A DNA stretch of 64,000 nucleotides from Paraspadella gotoi. Lineage: Eukaryota > Chaetognatha. This document shows, piece after piece, positions 1-12,000 of the stretch. The position numbers and the translations under genes were made by a program. The number at the start of each line of letters is the position of its first letter. Position 1 is the first letter of the stretch. The notes under the pieces were generated by a model that had not been told where the DNA came from, made no database searches, and saw only the letters and a list, made by a program, of their open reading frames with translations. The stretch covers positions 22,780,833 to 22,844,832 of the forward strand of contig CM119263.1 of the NCBI GenBank assembly GCA_051294375.1, written 5' to 3'.

Positions 1-3000
1 AAGCTTCCGAGGCCAACCTCGCTCAGGTCCAGGGGCAAATGAGGGGAAAAGATAAAGGAGAATTTAGTTAAGGACATATATTCAATTTTTAGCAAATTTA
101 AAAAAGAAAAGAAAAAAATAGATAATTAACGTTTAATTTACGACGCAGGTATCACGAATCAAGACCCAATTGGCCGCCCAATACGAAGAGGCACGCGCTC
201 AGTACGAGGAAGAGGCCAAGCAACGCAATGCCCTCGTAGTTCAGTTCCGTAACCTGCAACAAGAAAACGACGGCCTCCACGGATCGCTCAAGGATGTTGA
301 AGAGCAGAAGGCGATGTTACAGGTACAAATAACGTGACTTTTTTTTTAACATCATAGGGAAACCATTACAGAAAACTGCTTGTTTATAAATTAATATTAA
401 TTTAATTTGTTAAAACTTTTGTTTTGCACTCCAATTTAAGGGAACCGTCTCTAAATTGAGCAATGATCTTCAAGCCATGAAGATCAAGTACGAGGCGGAG
501 TTGACCACGCGAGCTGAAGAATACGAGGACATGAAGAGAAAGTTGAGCATTCAGCTCCAGGAGACCGAGGAAGCCTACAATGGCGCCATGGCCAAAGTTT
601 CCAACCTGGAGAAAGTGCGCATTCGTATGGCCAGCGAAATCGACGCTCTTGCAGCTGACCTCGACAACGTGAGTTATACTACATCACCGAAATTATTAAT
701 GGAATAATCAATGTAGATTTAGTTTCTAATTATTAAAAATTACAATCGTTAATTTCAGCGAGTCGTAAGTATTTTTTTTTATAGGAGTACCAAAAAATGA
801 AAACTTTATCAATACTAGTTATAGATATTCCCGCTGTTTCTTGTCTTCCCATTTAGTCAAACAATGTCTTTTGACTCTTTTGACCCATACAGTTAGCCTA
901 CCCTCGTGACTTATTGCTGTTTTCAGATACAACTGTTGAACCATTCATTCATTCATTCTAACCATATTTTAATGAGCCACACTAATTTTTTTATTCCCCG
1001 AAAAGTATGCAAGCGAATCTAGTTTTCGCAATCGAAATCTCTTTTTCCTCATTCCTCAGCCATACTTTTCGTTGTCGTCACACCCAAAAGTTCTCAGAGA
1101 ACCATCGTCCCCCGTTCGTCTCAAAGTTTTATCTCTGATAGAATGTAGCTGAAGGGACTAAGTGAATAGCAATGTTTTTTTAAGGTCACTAATAGTCTAA
1201 TGTTACATTTCCTACCCCAATATTTGAACGTTTTCCTACATCACACGATCAATCGATGCTACGAAACAACAACAACATCGAAAACCGCAGGCCAACGCGA
1301 CGATTGATGGCATGTTAAAAAAGGAGAAGCAGATGCAGCGCACTATCGACGAGGTAAACATGAAGCTGCGTGACCTGCAGAACGAATTAGAGTCGTCTCA
1401 GCGCGAATACAAGAAGCTCCACGGCGAGCATTTCGCTCTGCGTAAGTCTCACGAAGACGCGCTGGAGGCGATCGAGAGCCTGCGACGGGACCTCAAGCAT
1501 GCCCAAGACGAACTGGCCGAAGCCGGAGAGATGGTCCGAACCAAGGATATGCAGATCGCCGAGCTCTACAAGGTCAAGCAGCGGCTCGAGTTCGAGAAGG
1601 AAGAGCTCCATAACGTCATCGCCGAGCTCGAGGAGAAGTTCAAGGCCGAGTCGGACAAAGTGGCCAAGCTCCAGATTGAAATCCAAAACATCCGCGTCTC
1701 GATGGAGAAGACCCTCCGCGCCAAGGAAGAGGAGCTGGAGAAGATGAGGCGCGACCTTCTGCGAGAGATGGAGCAGATCCAAGCCAACTTGGAGATCGAG
1801 ATCAAGCTGAAGAATGACGCCCTCAAGATCAAAAAGAAACTGGAGATGGAGTACAAAGAATTGGAATACACCCTGGAAACTGCCAACAAGACGATCGCTG
1901 ACTACCTACGCGAGATCAAAAAGTTGGAAGCGGAGATTGCCAACTTTCAGTCAGCGCTCGACGCGGAGTCGGCGCAGAAGGAGGAGGCCCGCAATCAGTT
2001 GTCCATCTCCCAGAAGAAGCTGTCGCAAGCCTATGCGGAGCTGGAGGAGTTGAGGGCCGTGCTGGACGCGACCACTCGCTCCAAGCAGTCGCTCGAACAA
2101 GAGCTAAGCGAGACCCAGGACCGGATCAACGATCTAAACATGCAGTTGGGTTCCGTGGCAAGCGCAAAGAGAAAGATCGAGGGCGACTACGCCTCGCTCA
2201 CCAGGTACGGAAGATGGACATTTTATTTTAAAAACACTTTCACTCAATAAATTTACTTAGATATGAAGCTATTTTATTTAACTACGGATTGTGCATTCAA
2301 TGAGTCAAAACCAGACTTTTCCCGTAATGCAGCGAGTACGAGGAAGCAATGCTTCGCCTACGTACGCAAGAGGAGACCCTGATGAAGGCCATGAACGACG
2401 CGGGCCGATTGGCAGACGAACTGCGTGCAGAGCAAGAGCACAGCGCACAGATCGAGGGACTCCGCAAGGGGCTGGAATGTCAAGTGCGCGACCTTCAAAC
2501 TTCTCTCGAGGAAGCCGAAGCTATCGCCCTTAGATCCGGGAAGAAACTTGTCGCCAAGATGGAAGCTCGAGTAAGATAAATGAATGTAATACCTAATGTT
2601 ACCCTTTGAGAGAATATTTTTTCACTTTTTACAGATTCGCGATCTAGAAAACGACCTAAACACTGAAGCAAAACGGCATTCCGAAACCATGAACAACGCC
2701 ATTCGTCACGAGAGGCGCGCAAAAGAACTTGAACTTCAAACCGAGGAAGATCAAAAGAACATGAAGCGACTACAAGAGATGGTGGAAAAACTAAGCAACA
2801 AAGTCAAACTTTATAAACGCAAAGTTGAAGAAGCGGTAAGCCGATATGCAACTATATATATACACGGATATATATCATATATATATATTATACACGGATT
2901 TCAAATGAGAGGGAAATGAAAAGATTAAGTGCTGTTGCTTTAAATTTAATTTAAGTTTAATTGGCAACAACGATTTATTAAATAATAAAATCGGGCATGT

Positions 3001-5922
3001 TTCGACTCATTTTTTTCCGAGTCAATAATAAGCACTAAGGCGGCCCAAAATTGAACACTTATATATCTTTTAGTTCTCTCAAAAAATTTTCTTTTTTCCT
3101 TCTATTACTAAATCGATTTTCAATGCAACTTTTGAATAAATTCATTGGGTTGTTGCACTGAAGCTTTTCAATATTTATTAATATATAAGAAATGAAAAAT
3201 TTTTGATTTAATTTTATTTTTTAAGAACGGATTCCTATAGAGCTTAAAAAGTTAAATGAAAGTTAGTACTACAATTTTTTTAAATTTTAACAATAAATTG
3301 ATTAAAAATAAGAAAAACCTTAAAAAATCATCATCATCATTGGCTGAATTTTATAGTTTTTTAAATTTTTTATCAATAATACAAAAAAAAATTTAAAAAG
3401 TTGTATTAATAACCTTTTTCATACTTTTAAAGCTATCAGAATCTATTTAAAAAATTTAAAAATTTAAACTTTATATATAACTTTATATAATCTTTAAATG
3501 CTTCCGTGCGCGTATCAATAAGATAAATTTTTAAAATTATTTTTATTTTCATATTCTTTAACAGTCACTAAACCATTATTTATTTGAGAGAACTTAAAGT
3601 TTTCAACCGGTTCCGGCCTAAATTGTATATATTTAAAAAATAATAACCAAAAAACAGATTCGTCAATTCAATGATGCTCTTTATCGAATCTCAGGAGGAA
3701 GTGGCTTGTGTGAGCGTCGGGAAAGCGCGTCGTTTCCAACAGGAACTGGAAGAAGCTGAAGAACGCGCGGATCAAGCCGAAAACACAGTCATGTCGTTGC
3801 GAACACGTTCGACGCGATCCATGTCTGTTTCTAGATACGCCGGGTCCATCCGAGCGGCGTCGATAAGCAGGTTGGTAACATTTCTTGGCAGCCCATCGGC
3901 TGAATTTGTTTAAATTAAAGAGGTAAGAGATCCCTGACGAAGGAATTTTCAGCGAGTCCAATAAAATTATGAAAATTAAAATACTATTTTATTTCAGATG
4001 CGATTTTCTCGAAACCAACATCTCAAGTCTTTCTCTTCCAACGCCATCACGGCGGTTTTACCCATCCCTTAGTTTCAGGGAATCAGCTTTTGACATTTAT
4101 AGTCATAGAAACAGAAAACCCTAATTCGCCAAACTCCCTTCTAATTATCTCAATCATATTGTCTGTTGTATAACAAATATTAAGCTACAAGGTGACACAC
4201 GACAGCCCGCCGCGAAAAAAAAATCGTCATTTGCAAACTTGTGAAGATTCTTTTAATCTGAAAGATTATTTCTGTAATAAAAACTTAAATTTATATATCC
4301 AAATTTCATATTGATTGGTTATGATTTAAGTTGGCAATGAGCGGGAAAAAGTTGCTTTAAAAATCGTCTTTGATTTTAAAAAAAATCTTTTTTTTTTAAA
4401 TATTTTTATCTAACTTTATAAACATTTTTGAAAGGTATCAATATTAATAATTATTAATATTTTCTGAAAGCTATTGAAAATTTGAAGAACATAACTTATT
4501 TAAAAATAATATAACATAAAAATAAACCTAACCAGCTTTTGTTTATTCAAAATAATCCAAATTAAAATAAAATCTTAATATATATTTTATTATAATGATC
4601 TCACCAATTATTGTTCATAAAGAAGCTTAAAAAAAACTAAATTAAAATGGCTAACAATAATCTAATAATTATTTTAAAACTGCTCTTTAAAAAAATTAAT
4701 TTAAAAATAATTTTAATTTTAATTACCTTTTTTATATAAAGCTGGATAAGCTAATTTTATATTACAGTATTTTTTATTATATCATTCTCTTCATATTTTT
4801 AAAAGCTTTCAAAAGATATTAATATTTTTATATAAATTTAAAAAAAAATAAATAAAATAAATAATATAAAATTTGGATATATAAATGATTTAGGTTTTTA
4901 TTACAGAAAAAACCTTTCAGATTAAAAAAATATTTACAAGTTTGCAAATAACAATTATTTTTAACCGAGGGCTGTCGTGTGTGACCTTGTAAGAGAAACG
5001 GACTCGAGAAAGACTTGAGGTACATCAGGTATTAAAATATAAAAAATCATTTAAACACAGATTAGATTTAACTGGAACTTGGACGAATGTCTTAGGTGAA
5101 AATTCAATTGTAGGGGTATCTTACCGATTTTTAAAAGCATGTGCATGGCAGCTTGGCATTGTACAAATTTGGATGATGAACTTTGTACAATTTGGTATTG
5201 AAAACCAGCATAGTAAATTAAGGCTGGCTTGGGAAGCTTAACTTTTTCTCAAGCTAAGCCTTCTCTCATTATCTTGCACGTTAATGACATATCTTAAATT
5301 TAATGTAACAAATACTTGGCTATAACTGCACGAAGCTTGTTATCAAATTTTTTTTTTTCAATTCCTAACCAACGCTCATCCGTCAATCTGGGCTCCACAC
5401 AATTAATATGCTCACCGACAGAGACTTTGATGATGAAGAAGACTCATATTCCGCTTATGGCGCCGCAGCCCCTTTTCCAGCTCCTATTCCCCGAGCCCAA
5501 TCAAGCGCCCCCACATCCAATTATCTTTCAAGTTATAGATCTTCCAGGTATGAAAGTTAACAACTATAATTTTTTTTGGAAAAATTTAGAAACGAAAATT
5601 CACGATAGCATGACTGCATCTGCCTGCAAACAATTGTAGATATTAACACATTTTTGCTTGCTCACTCAAATTTGCTATGCTGGAAATCAACCTGCAGAAC
5701 GGCCGGTGCTGAAGGCGGTGTGTTAGATGATACAAGGTCACAATATTCCAGAAAATCCTACAGTGGCAGAACAGATATTGATTCAGGGAGGTCCACCTAC
5801 AGGTAAACTTAATACTATGACGTGAACTCTAAGGGCGTCCAAATGAAGTGTAGAGTACATTGAAAATAAGAAGCTGATTTGCCTGGGGTATTTTTTTTTC
5901 CAGATACAGCCCCGACGACTAA
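1..5922 (+). CDS. Myosin-tail protein (paramyosin or muscle myosin heavy chain), C-terminal part
   Basis: This is the 3' portion of a thick-filament rod gene that starts left of the window. I read exons at 1-26, 149-322, 441-668, 1291-2204, 2333-2570, 2635-2835, 3695-3870, 5422-5547, 5698-5802 and 5904-5922 (stop 5920-5922). All junctions carry GT/AG signals and compatible phases and give about 735 residues. The exons to 3870 encode an uninterrupted heptad coiled coil with family hallmarks such as RLADELRAEQEH and QQELEEAEERADQAE. The last three exons encode a non-helical tail rich in Ser, Tyr and Arg that ends in STYRYSPDD. The rod is closest to myosin heavy chain near its C-terminus. It lacks the Trp normally found in the mid-tail EWK segment, which points toward paramyosin, so I do not choose between the two. 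Family confidence is high. The first 26-base exon and the tail junction at 5422 are less certain. Confidence 0.88.
3031..3160 (-). repeat. Dispersed repeat, inverted copy of 9265-9405
   Basis: The reverse complement of this intronic stretch matches 9265-9405, sharing an AAAGTTGCATTGAAAA block and AAGTGTTCAATTTTGG followed by GGCC. It is an AT-rich interspersed repeat with no coding content. Confidence 0.6.
3998..4124 (+). CDS. Alternative last exon of the myosin-tail gene
   Basis: After the rod exon ending at 3870 (phase 2), an acceptor at 3996-3997 (tttcag) opens a 42-codon exon in the correct phase. It ends at TAA 4122-4124, and an AATAAA lies at 4276-4281. Its product (starting CDFLETNISSLS and ending SHRNRKP) is Ser/Arg rich and unlike the tail made by splicing to 5422. 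It would give a shorter tailpiece. A third outcome, retaining the intron after 3870, stops at 3913. Part of this exon lies at the edge of a foldback element, so it could also be an accidental open frame. The assignment is inferred from frame and signals only. Confidence 0.45.
4018..5028. repeat. Foldback element (long imperfect inverted repeat)
   Basis: The sequence around 4018-4034 and 4188-4312 reappears as its reverse complement at about 4868-5022. Shared anchors are CTCAAGTCTTTCTC, CACACGACAGCCC, a GCAAACTTGT core and an AT-rich end. The left arm carries about 150 bases absent from the right arm. The centre (4313-4867) is AT-rich with no reading frame. This looks like a non-autonomous foldback/MITE-like element in an intron of the myosin-tail gene. 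Confidence 0.7.
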
Positions 5923-8900
5923 GCGAAAGATGACAGAAGTTATCACTTCGTTTCTGTGATGAAACGCTCTCACGCCGAGGGCGCCCTCTGAGGCCTCATA
6001 CCATGGAGACAAAGGAACAAAAGCTTATCGGATTCAAAGCTTTGAATTTTTCATTCATTTTATATTTAGAAATATCGCGCACCATTGATTGCAATCTAAA
6101 GCCTTCACAATATGAATGCTAATTATAAAAATAAGGGTGGTCTGTGGGCAGTCTCAATGCTATGAAATTAATAAGAATCAAAATATTTCAAACTTAAATT
6201 TGCTTTAAGTGGTCTTTGGTTATTGTCACTGTGAATCGATGCATGGAATGATTAAAATGTAAATTGAAATTGTTTATAACTGCACCTTGTAAAACAGTTA
6301 AATGAGTTTTTATATTTTTTAGATAGCTTCATGTTCAAGTTTATCTGAGAATGGTAATGAATTTAGGGAGCTGTTACATGAAAAATTACATGAAAAATCG
6401 GATGCAATCGAAAGTTTTTTGTGCCATTTTTTTAAATTTAAAAAAGAAAACTGATTTTAGCTGATGTGACTTATCTTTCTTAACATATGAACTGATAAAA
6501 ACATTTTTAAATAGTCAAGGTATAGTCTATTTGTCAGCAGGGTATATAAACGTCCAAGAAAATTTTTTATCGTCCCGAATGTTCATAACTTTCAAAAACA
6601 CAATATTTATGAATTACTCGAGCAAATAAAATTGACAAAGAAAACCAATAGCATCTTTTTGTTGGAGCAAATACTCTCAAAACTTTGACTAAAAGGAATG
6701 TACTACCTTTAACATTTTTTGTAAACACAAATACTTTAAAAACTTTAAAAAAGAATGGTAATTTCAATGTGTTACACCGCATTACTTTCTTTTCACATAT
6801 ATTTCCGGGGAATTACGTGCTTACATAATTATTATATATATGAAATTTTTACAACCAATATAAAAATTATCCATTCATTTAATAAATAAGCTATCTTGCC
6901 CCTGACTTTGAACAGGCTTTGGTGGTTTAAGGCCTCATCACTCTTACAAGATAATGATATAACAGGTCCCTGCAAGCTTTCAATCAAGTCTCTCTCACAA
7001 TCTTATTTATTCACTCCCAGAGTACCTGGCTTCCCTATCAATGTAGTGGTATAATATTTCAAAGAATGTTTCAATTGTATGAAAAGACCACTCCCTTAAG
7101 TATTAGATCGGGGAATACTATATTGTATTCCGCCCCGCATCAAAATACAAGGAGCTGAATTTTATAATTTTATATATAATAAACATCCTATAATTGATTA
7201 CATACAACCAATTATTATAAAAAATCTTAAAGTATAATAATCTCGCTAGACGTTACTAACAAAAAAAAATTAATAAAAAAAACTAAAATGATTGAGATAA
7301 CAAATAATTGATATAATAATAATTGATTGATTTAATAGTAATTGATTAATTGATATAATAGTAACTGATTGACTGATATAATAATAATTGATTAATGTTA
7401 TACTAATACTAACAATTATTGAATATTATCCAACCAAATATTGATGCGATGATAACCAAAGGATTGATGCAATGATTATAAAAATATAAAACATACAAGA
7501 TTCATTTACAATACTTTATTAATCTGCCAAGCATTAACTAAAATAATTTAATATTTAATAAATTAAACCATTTAGGATTTTGGTTCATATGATCGATTTT
7601 TAAAAAGATTACTTACCTACTAATTAGCAGGACTTCGCAAGGGCTCGCGGCTTAACTAAAAAGTTCAATCCACCATTTCAATTACGGATAATATTTTGAT
7701 TACCTCCTAAACATAAATTTAATAAAATATTAATTAATAAGGTAATAGGTATTATCCAAATTAAACATACCGACCGACCAAAAAGTGACTTATTAAGTTG
7801 CTTCGCAAGGACTCGCGTCTTAACTAAAAAGTTAAATCCACCATTTTAATTACGGACAATATTTTAATTTTTCGTTAAATTTACGAATGAACTTTTTTAT
7901 ACCATAACATACTATAAAAACAATCATTTTCATTAAAATTTATAAAAGCTAATCTTTAGTCAAAGAGGATTGTTGCAAAAAATCGCGATTAAACATTCGA
8001 GTAAAGTAATGGAATTATACCAAGAGAAAACTTCATAAAAAAACAACCAACTTTAACAGCGGCGGCAACTCATGTCGTGCATTTTATTATTAATTAAAAA
8101 AAAGTCGCTTGTTGAAAAAAAAATCATTTTATTTTGCAATTGACGGGGTACTCGCTTCTATAATGATTCGAAAGTAGCTAACCACTGAAACCAAAAAGCT
8201 TAACAAAAGAGGACCCAGTGGGGATGACAATACCGCTTTAAAAATAACTTAAACCGTATCAGATCAAATGCACTCCGCATTCCGTAATATAAGTCGTGCT
8301 CTTTCTATAAAAGTATATCTTGGCCGATGAGTTAAACACTTTAGTCTAAAGAAACGCTTGGCACAATCAAAGAGAGATATAGCCCAGATTAATAATAACT
8401 TAAAGCTAGAATCGAGACACTCAGACAAAATTTTACAAAGCAGACATCAAAAATAAAGAACATCAACATTTCGAAACTATCGATTCTTTAGAACAAATTA
8501 TTCAACTCAATTCGGATTTATAATCCATTACGATTACCTGAATTATTCTTTTGGCATTCGTCAATTATAATAAAATCTTTAAGGCTCAATAACAAGAAGT
8601 TTCCCGATAGAAATATTCCAAACCCAACTTTTCAAAATTTGAACAATAAATTTAAAAATTACAAATTTTTAACCATCTAATTTGTTACGTATATAATGCC
8701 GAGTAGTAACGTTTACAAAGCGAGTGTGCTATTATTTAAAGAAAAAAAAATAACTTATTTCTTGTTTCATATTCATTTTTTATCAAAGGAGGAAACAGTT
8801 TTATAAAATTAAAAATGGGAAACTTTTTACAAGTTTATTATATTATTTCCCCAAACTGGTAAAGACTAGAAAACAGAACATGCTCTGAAAATAATTTCGT

Positions 8901-9085
8901 CGAGTCAAAACAAAACCTTCATAAAATCATTGTGTCACAATCATCATTGCAAAGGTTATCGCACATAGTTGATAACGAATCTGCTATCAGCAAAGATTAA
9001 TATATCAAGTCAAACTGTACAATGGGATTTTCATTTTGGTTCAAAGGAAAGGGACGGGGAAAATGGGAGAGAGGAAAGTCGAAGT
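5923..9085. other. Convergent intergenic region between myosin-tail gene and UBE2Q
   Basis: I see no gene here. It holds 3' flanks of two converging genes: a + strand AATAAA at 6625-6630, and a - strand poly(A) signal read as TTTATT at 8834-8839, about 250 bases past the UBE2Q stop. It also holds a permuted dispersed repeat (6839-7163), a TTGATTGAT-type minisatellite (7290-7480) and a roughly 75-base block repeated at about 7625 and 7797. The rest is AT-rich unique-looking sequence. Confidence 0.6.
6839..7163 (+). repeat. Dispersed repeat, permuted relative to the copy at 16385-16612
   Basis: Bases 6839-6966 match 16487-16612 (shared block TAAATAAGCTATCTTGCCCC). Bases 7063-7163 match 16389-16490 (shared block TTAAGTATTAGATCGGGGAA). 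The two halves are therefore in swapped order in the two copies. There is no coding potential. Confidence 0.75.
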
Positions 9086-12000
9086 TCAGCCTTCTTCCTT
9101 TGGCGGCGTAAACCATCCTGAAAAAAATTATTTTCATACATAACGGATTCAGTTAAATTTAATAAAAGTAAATTGGCTTCTAAATTTTTATTTTTTCAAA
9201 AGAAATACCGATTACCCCTCTTATAGTATTTTGTATTATTAAATTAATAAATAGAAAGATATTAAATTGTTGCTGTTCTGAACTAATTCAAAAAGTTGCA
9301 TTGAAAAACTATTTAATACATGAAGAAAAAAAGAAATTTTTTTGAAAGAACTTAAAAAAGTGTTCAATTTTGGCTGGCCTTAATGGGTATTAGACCTTTC
9401 CAAATATGAAAAGTTTTGAAATAAAAAAACGAGTATTGTGTAAAATGTGCCCATACATCATATGAATTTTTGGAACATTTTTTTTAAAAAACAAATTTAC
9501 AGTAAATAGTAAAAAATGGTAAAAAATTGACTTTTTGCTAAATATCTTTTAAAGCTTTATTTCTAGAAGGACGAAATTTAAATCTGGTAAAGCAGAAAAT
9601 ATTGACTATGTTACATACCTCGCATTATAAATTAAGTTAGTTTTTTACTAAGTAAAATTTTTTTAAAAGCCTATTGTTTTAAGCAATTTTTGATAAAATT
9701 TTTAAAAAATGATATTTTTAACAATGTTCGTAAAATATTTTTTTAACAAAAATTATTTAAAAAAAATCATTTTCCTTAATAATTATTTTTATTAAATAGG
9801 TTTGAACTTGGTTAAAGGGAAAAAGGGAATGCACTTTATTAAGAGTAAATAAAAAAATAGTAAAATCTGATTTGACAATGGGTCACTTTAATATCTTATC
9901 TCACCAGGTCATTGAAGTTTTTTAAAATTTTTATTATTTTATAATAGAATTATGACTAAAATAAGGTAGTTTTTTAATTTTTTTATAGGAGAAAAACAGT
10001 TTTATACATAATTTTTTTATATAAAATAAAAAGAAAATTGACAAAAGCGATTAAATAATTAAAAATTGACAAAATGAGACAAAAAGAGTAAAATTAATAA
10101 AATTTTAAAAGTATAATGATTTTGACAGACGTTACTATCAAAGAAAATGAAAAAATCCGATGCGATAACGATTAATTGTAATAATAATTGATTGATGTAA
10201 TAATAATTGATTGATTGATGTAATAATAATTGATTGATTGATGTAATAATAATTGATTGATTGATGTAATAATGATTGATTTAATAATAATTGATTGATT
10301 GATGTAATAATAATTGATTGATATAATTTAAAAATTTTTGCTACGCTAGTATCCACTGCCTATCATAAGCCTGTCTATGAAAAAACCGAAAAAGCAGGAG
10401 TGGGTTATGGTAAGATAACAGCATCTATTGTATAAAAAGTTTTTGACCCTAATTTTACAGAAAAAAAAAAAGCTCCAGAAGTGAGCATATTCCGTAGTCA
10501 TCCTGAGGTTCCATCTTAATATTTTCTTATGGTGATTCATAACTGGAATGGTATATGAGCACTAACCAAGGTTTTTATCATTATTCGACTGTTGTAATGT
10601 ATATCAAATAAATAAATAATTTTTTTAAGATTGAGCGATTTAACATTATTTTTTTGCTGCCTATGGACATGTAATTAATTTAAAATCCTTTAAAATTTTT
10701 TTTAAGCATAACAGTATAGTAAATTCAATTATTTATGTAGTAATATCCTAAAAAAATTATAAAATTTCAAAATAATTTTTTTTATTTAAAGAACAGATTT
10801 GGGTTTGCCATAAAAAAACTTTTATAAAATATGTTATATTATATTTTAATGTTTAAAAACGAAAAAAAATGACAAACGTTTTAACATGTATAAGTTTTTA
10901 GTACAGAGAATTAAAAAATCCTGAATTTTTATCTTTTTTCCAGTTTTAAATGCTGAAGACGACAAATTTTTAATAACATGTTTGTATTTTTGATTTAACT
11001 TTTTATGAAGAATGTGAATCTTTGTTAAAGTTTAAATTTTTTAAAAAATTTACTATTTTATAAAAATATTACAACAATTATATTGTATTTTACTATAGTG
11101 TTCCCAAGACTATATTAACAAAATATTTTTTATTCAAGTTAATCATACTATGTCACATTTAAATATCCTTATTCGATCATTCAAATAGATTTTTTGTTCT
11201 TGAGTGCTCCACTCTATTATGCAAATTAATAAAAATATTTCAGTTGACCTAATTATTCCAGTTGACCTGTAGTCGGCATTGCCTAGGTTCACCCCGCCTA
11301 TAAGCATGACACCTTTAGTCCTGACCCGGTGGCTCATTGAGTAAAGCCATCAGCTCATGACCACTAGGTACCGGGTTCAATCCCAACCCGGTACCTACCC
11401 TGTGGGAAGCGTGAGGACGGCCGTAAGCCGCCTTGGGGGCGTGGCAACCCCTCAAGCCTGGTTCCAAGCCCAGGACCCGTTCCATGGCTACTAAAAGGGG
11501 GTTATAGAAGTTACGGATAGTCATCTTCAGCCCACTTAGCGCCTTATCCACACTGGTGAGCCCATCCTGTCGAGCGTATTCCAACCTTCTGATTCCAGGC
11601 CCATGGACGTGCTGAAGATTGCTCCCCTCCCTCCACTGGAAGCAGTGCAGGGTGGGTTACAATCTGGGGGGCATGTAGTCGGGCATTGCCTAGGTTCACC
11701 CCGCCTATAAGCATGACACCTTTAGTCCTGACCGGTGGCTCATTGAGTAAAGCCATCAGCTCATGACCACTAGGTACCGGGTTCAATCCCAACCCGGTAC
11801 CTACCCTGTGGGAAGCGTGAGGACGGCCGTAAGCAGCCTTGGGGGCGTGGCAACCCCTCAAGCCTGGTTCCAAGCCCAGGACCCGTTCCATGGCTACTAA
11901 AGGGGGTTATAGAAGTTACGGATAGTCATCTTCAGCCCACTGAGCGCCTTATCCACAGACCAAATAAAGCATGTTGATCAAATTATGCAAAATTAGCAAA

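Noticed and set aside
1387-1889. Open frames on the minus strand and in other frames over the myosin rod exon
   Set aside because: They are shadows of the coiled-coil exon, whose frame gives clear family sequence and valid splice sites.
10170-10330. CRISPR-like repeat array
   Set aside because: Short units without distinct spacers in a eukaryotic intron: a minisatellite.
11315-11891. Overlapping minus-strand open frames with identical product ([14 protein letters not shown])
   Set aside because: The repeat of the product simply reflects the two SINE-B units. The frames have no splice or start support.
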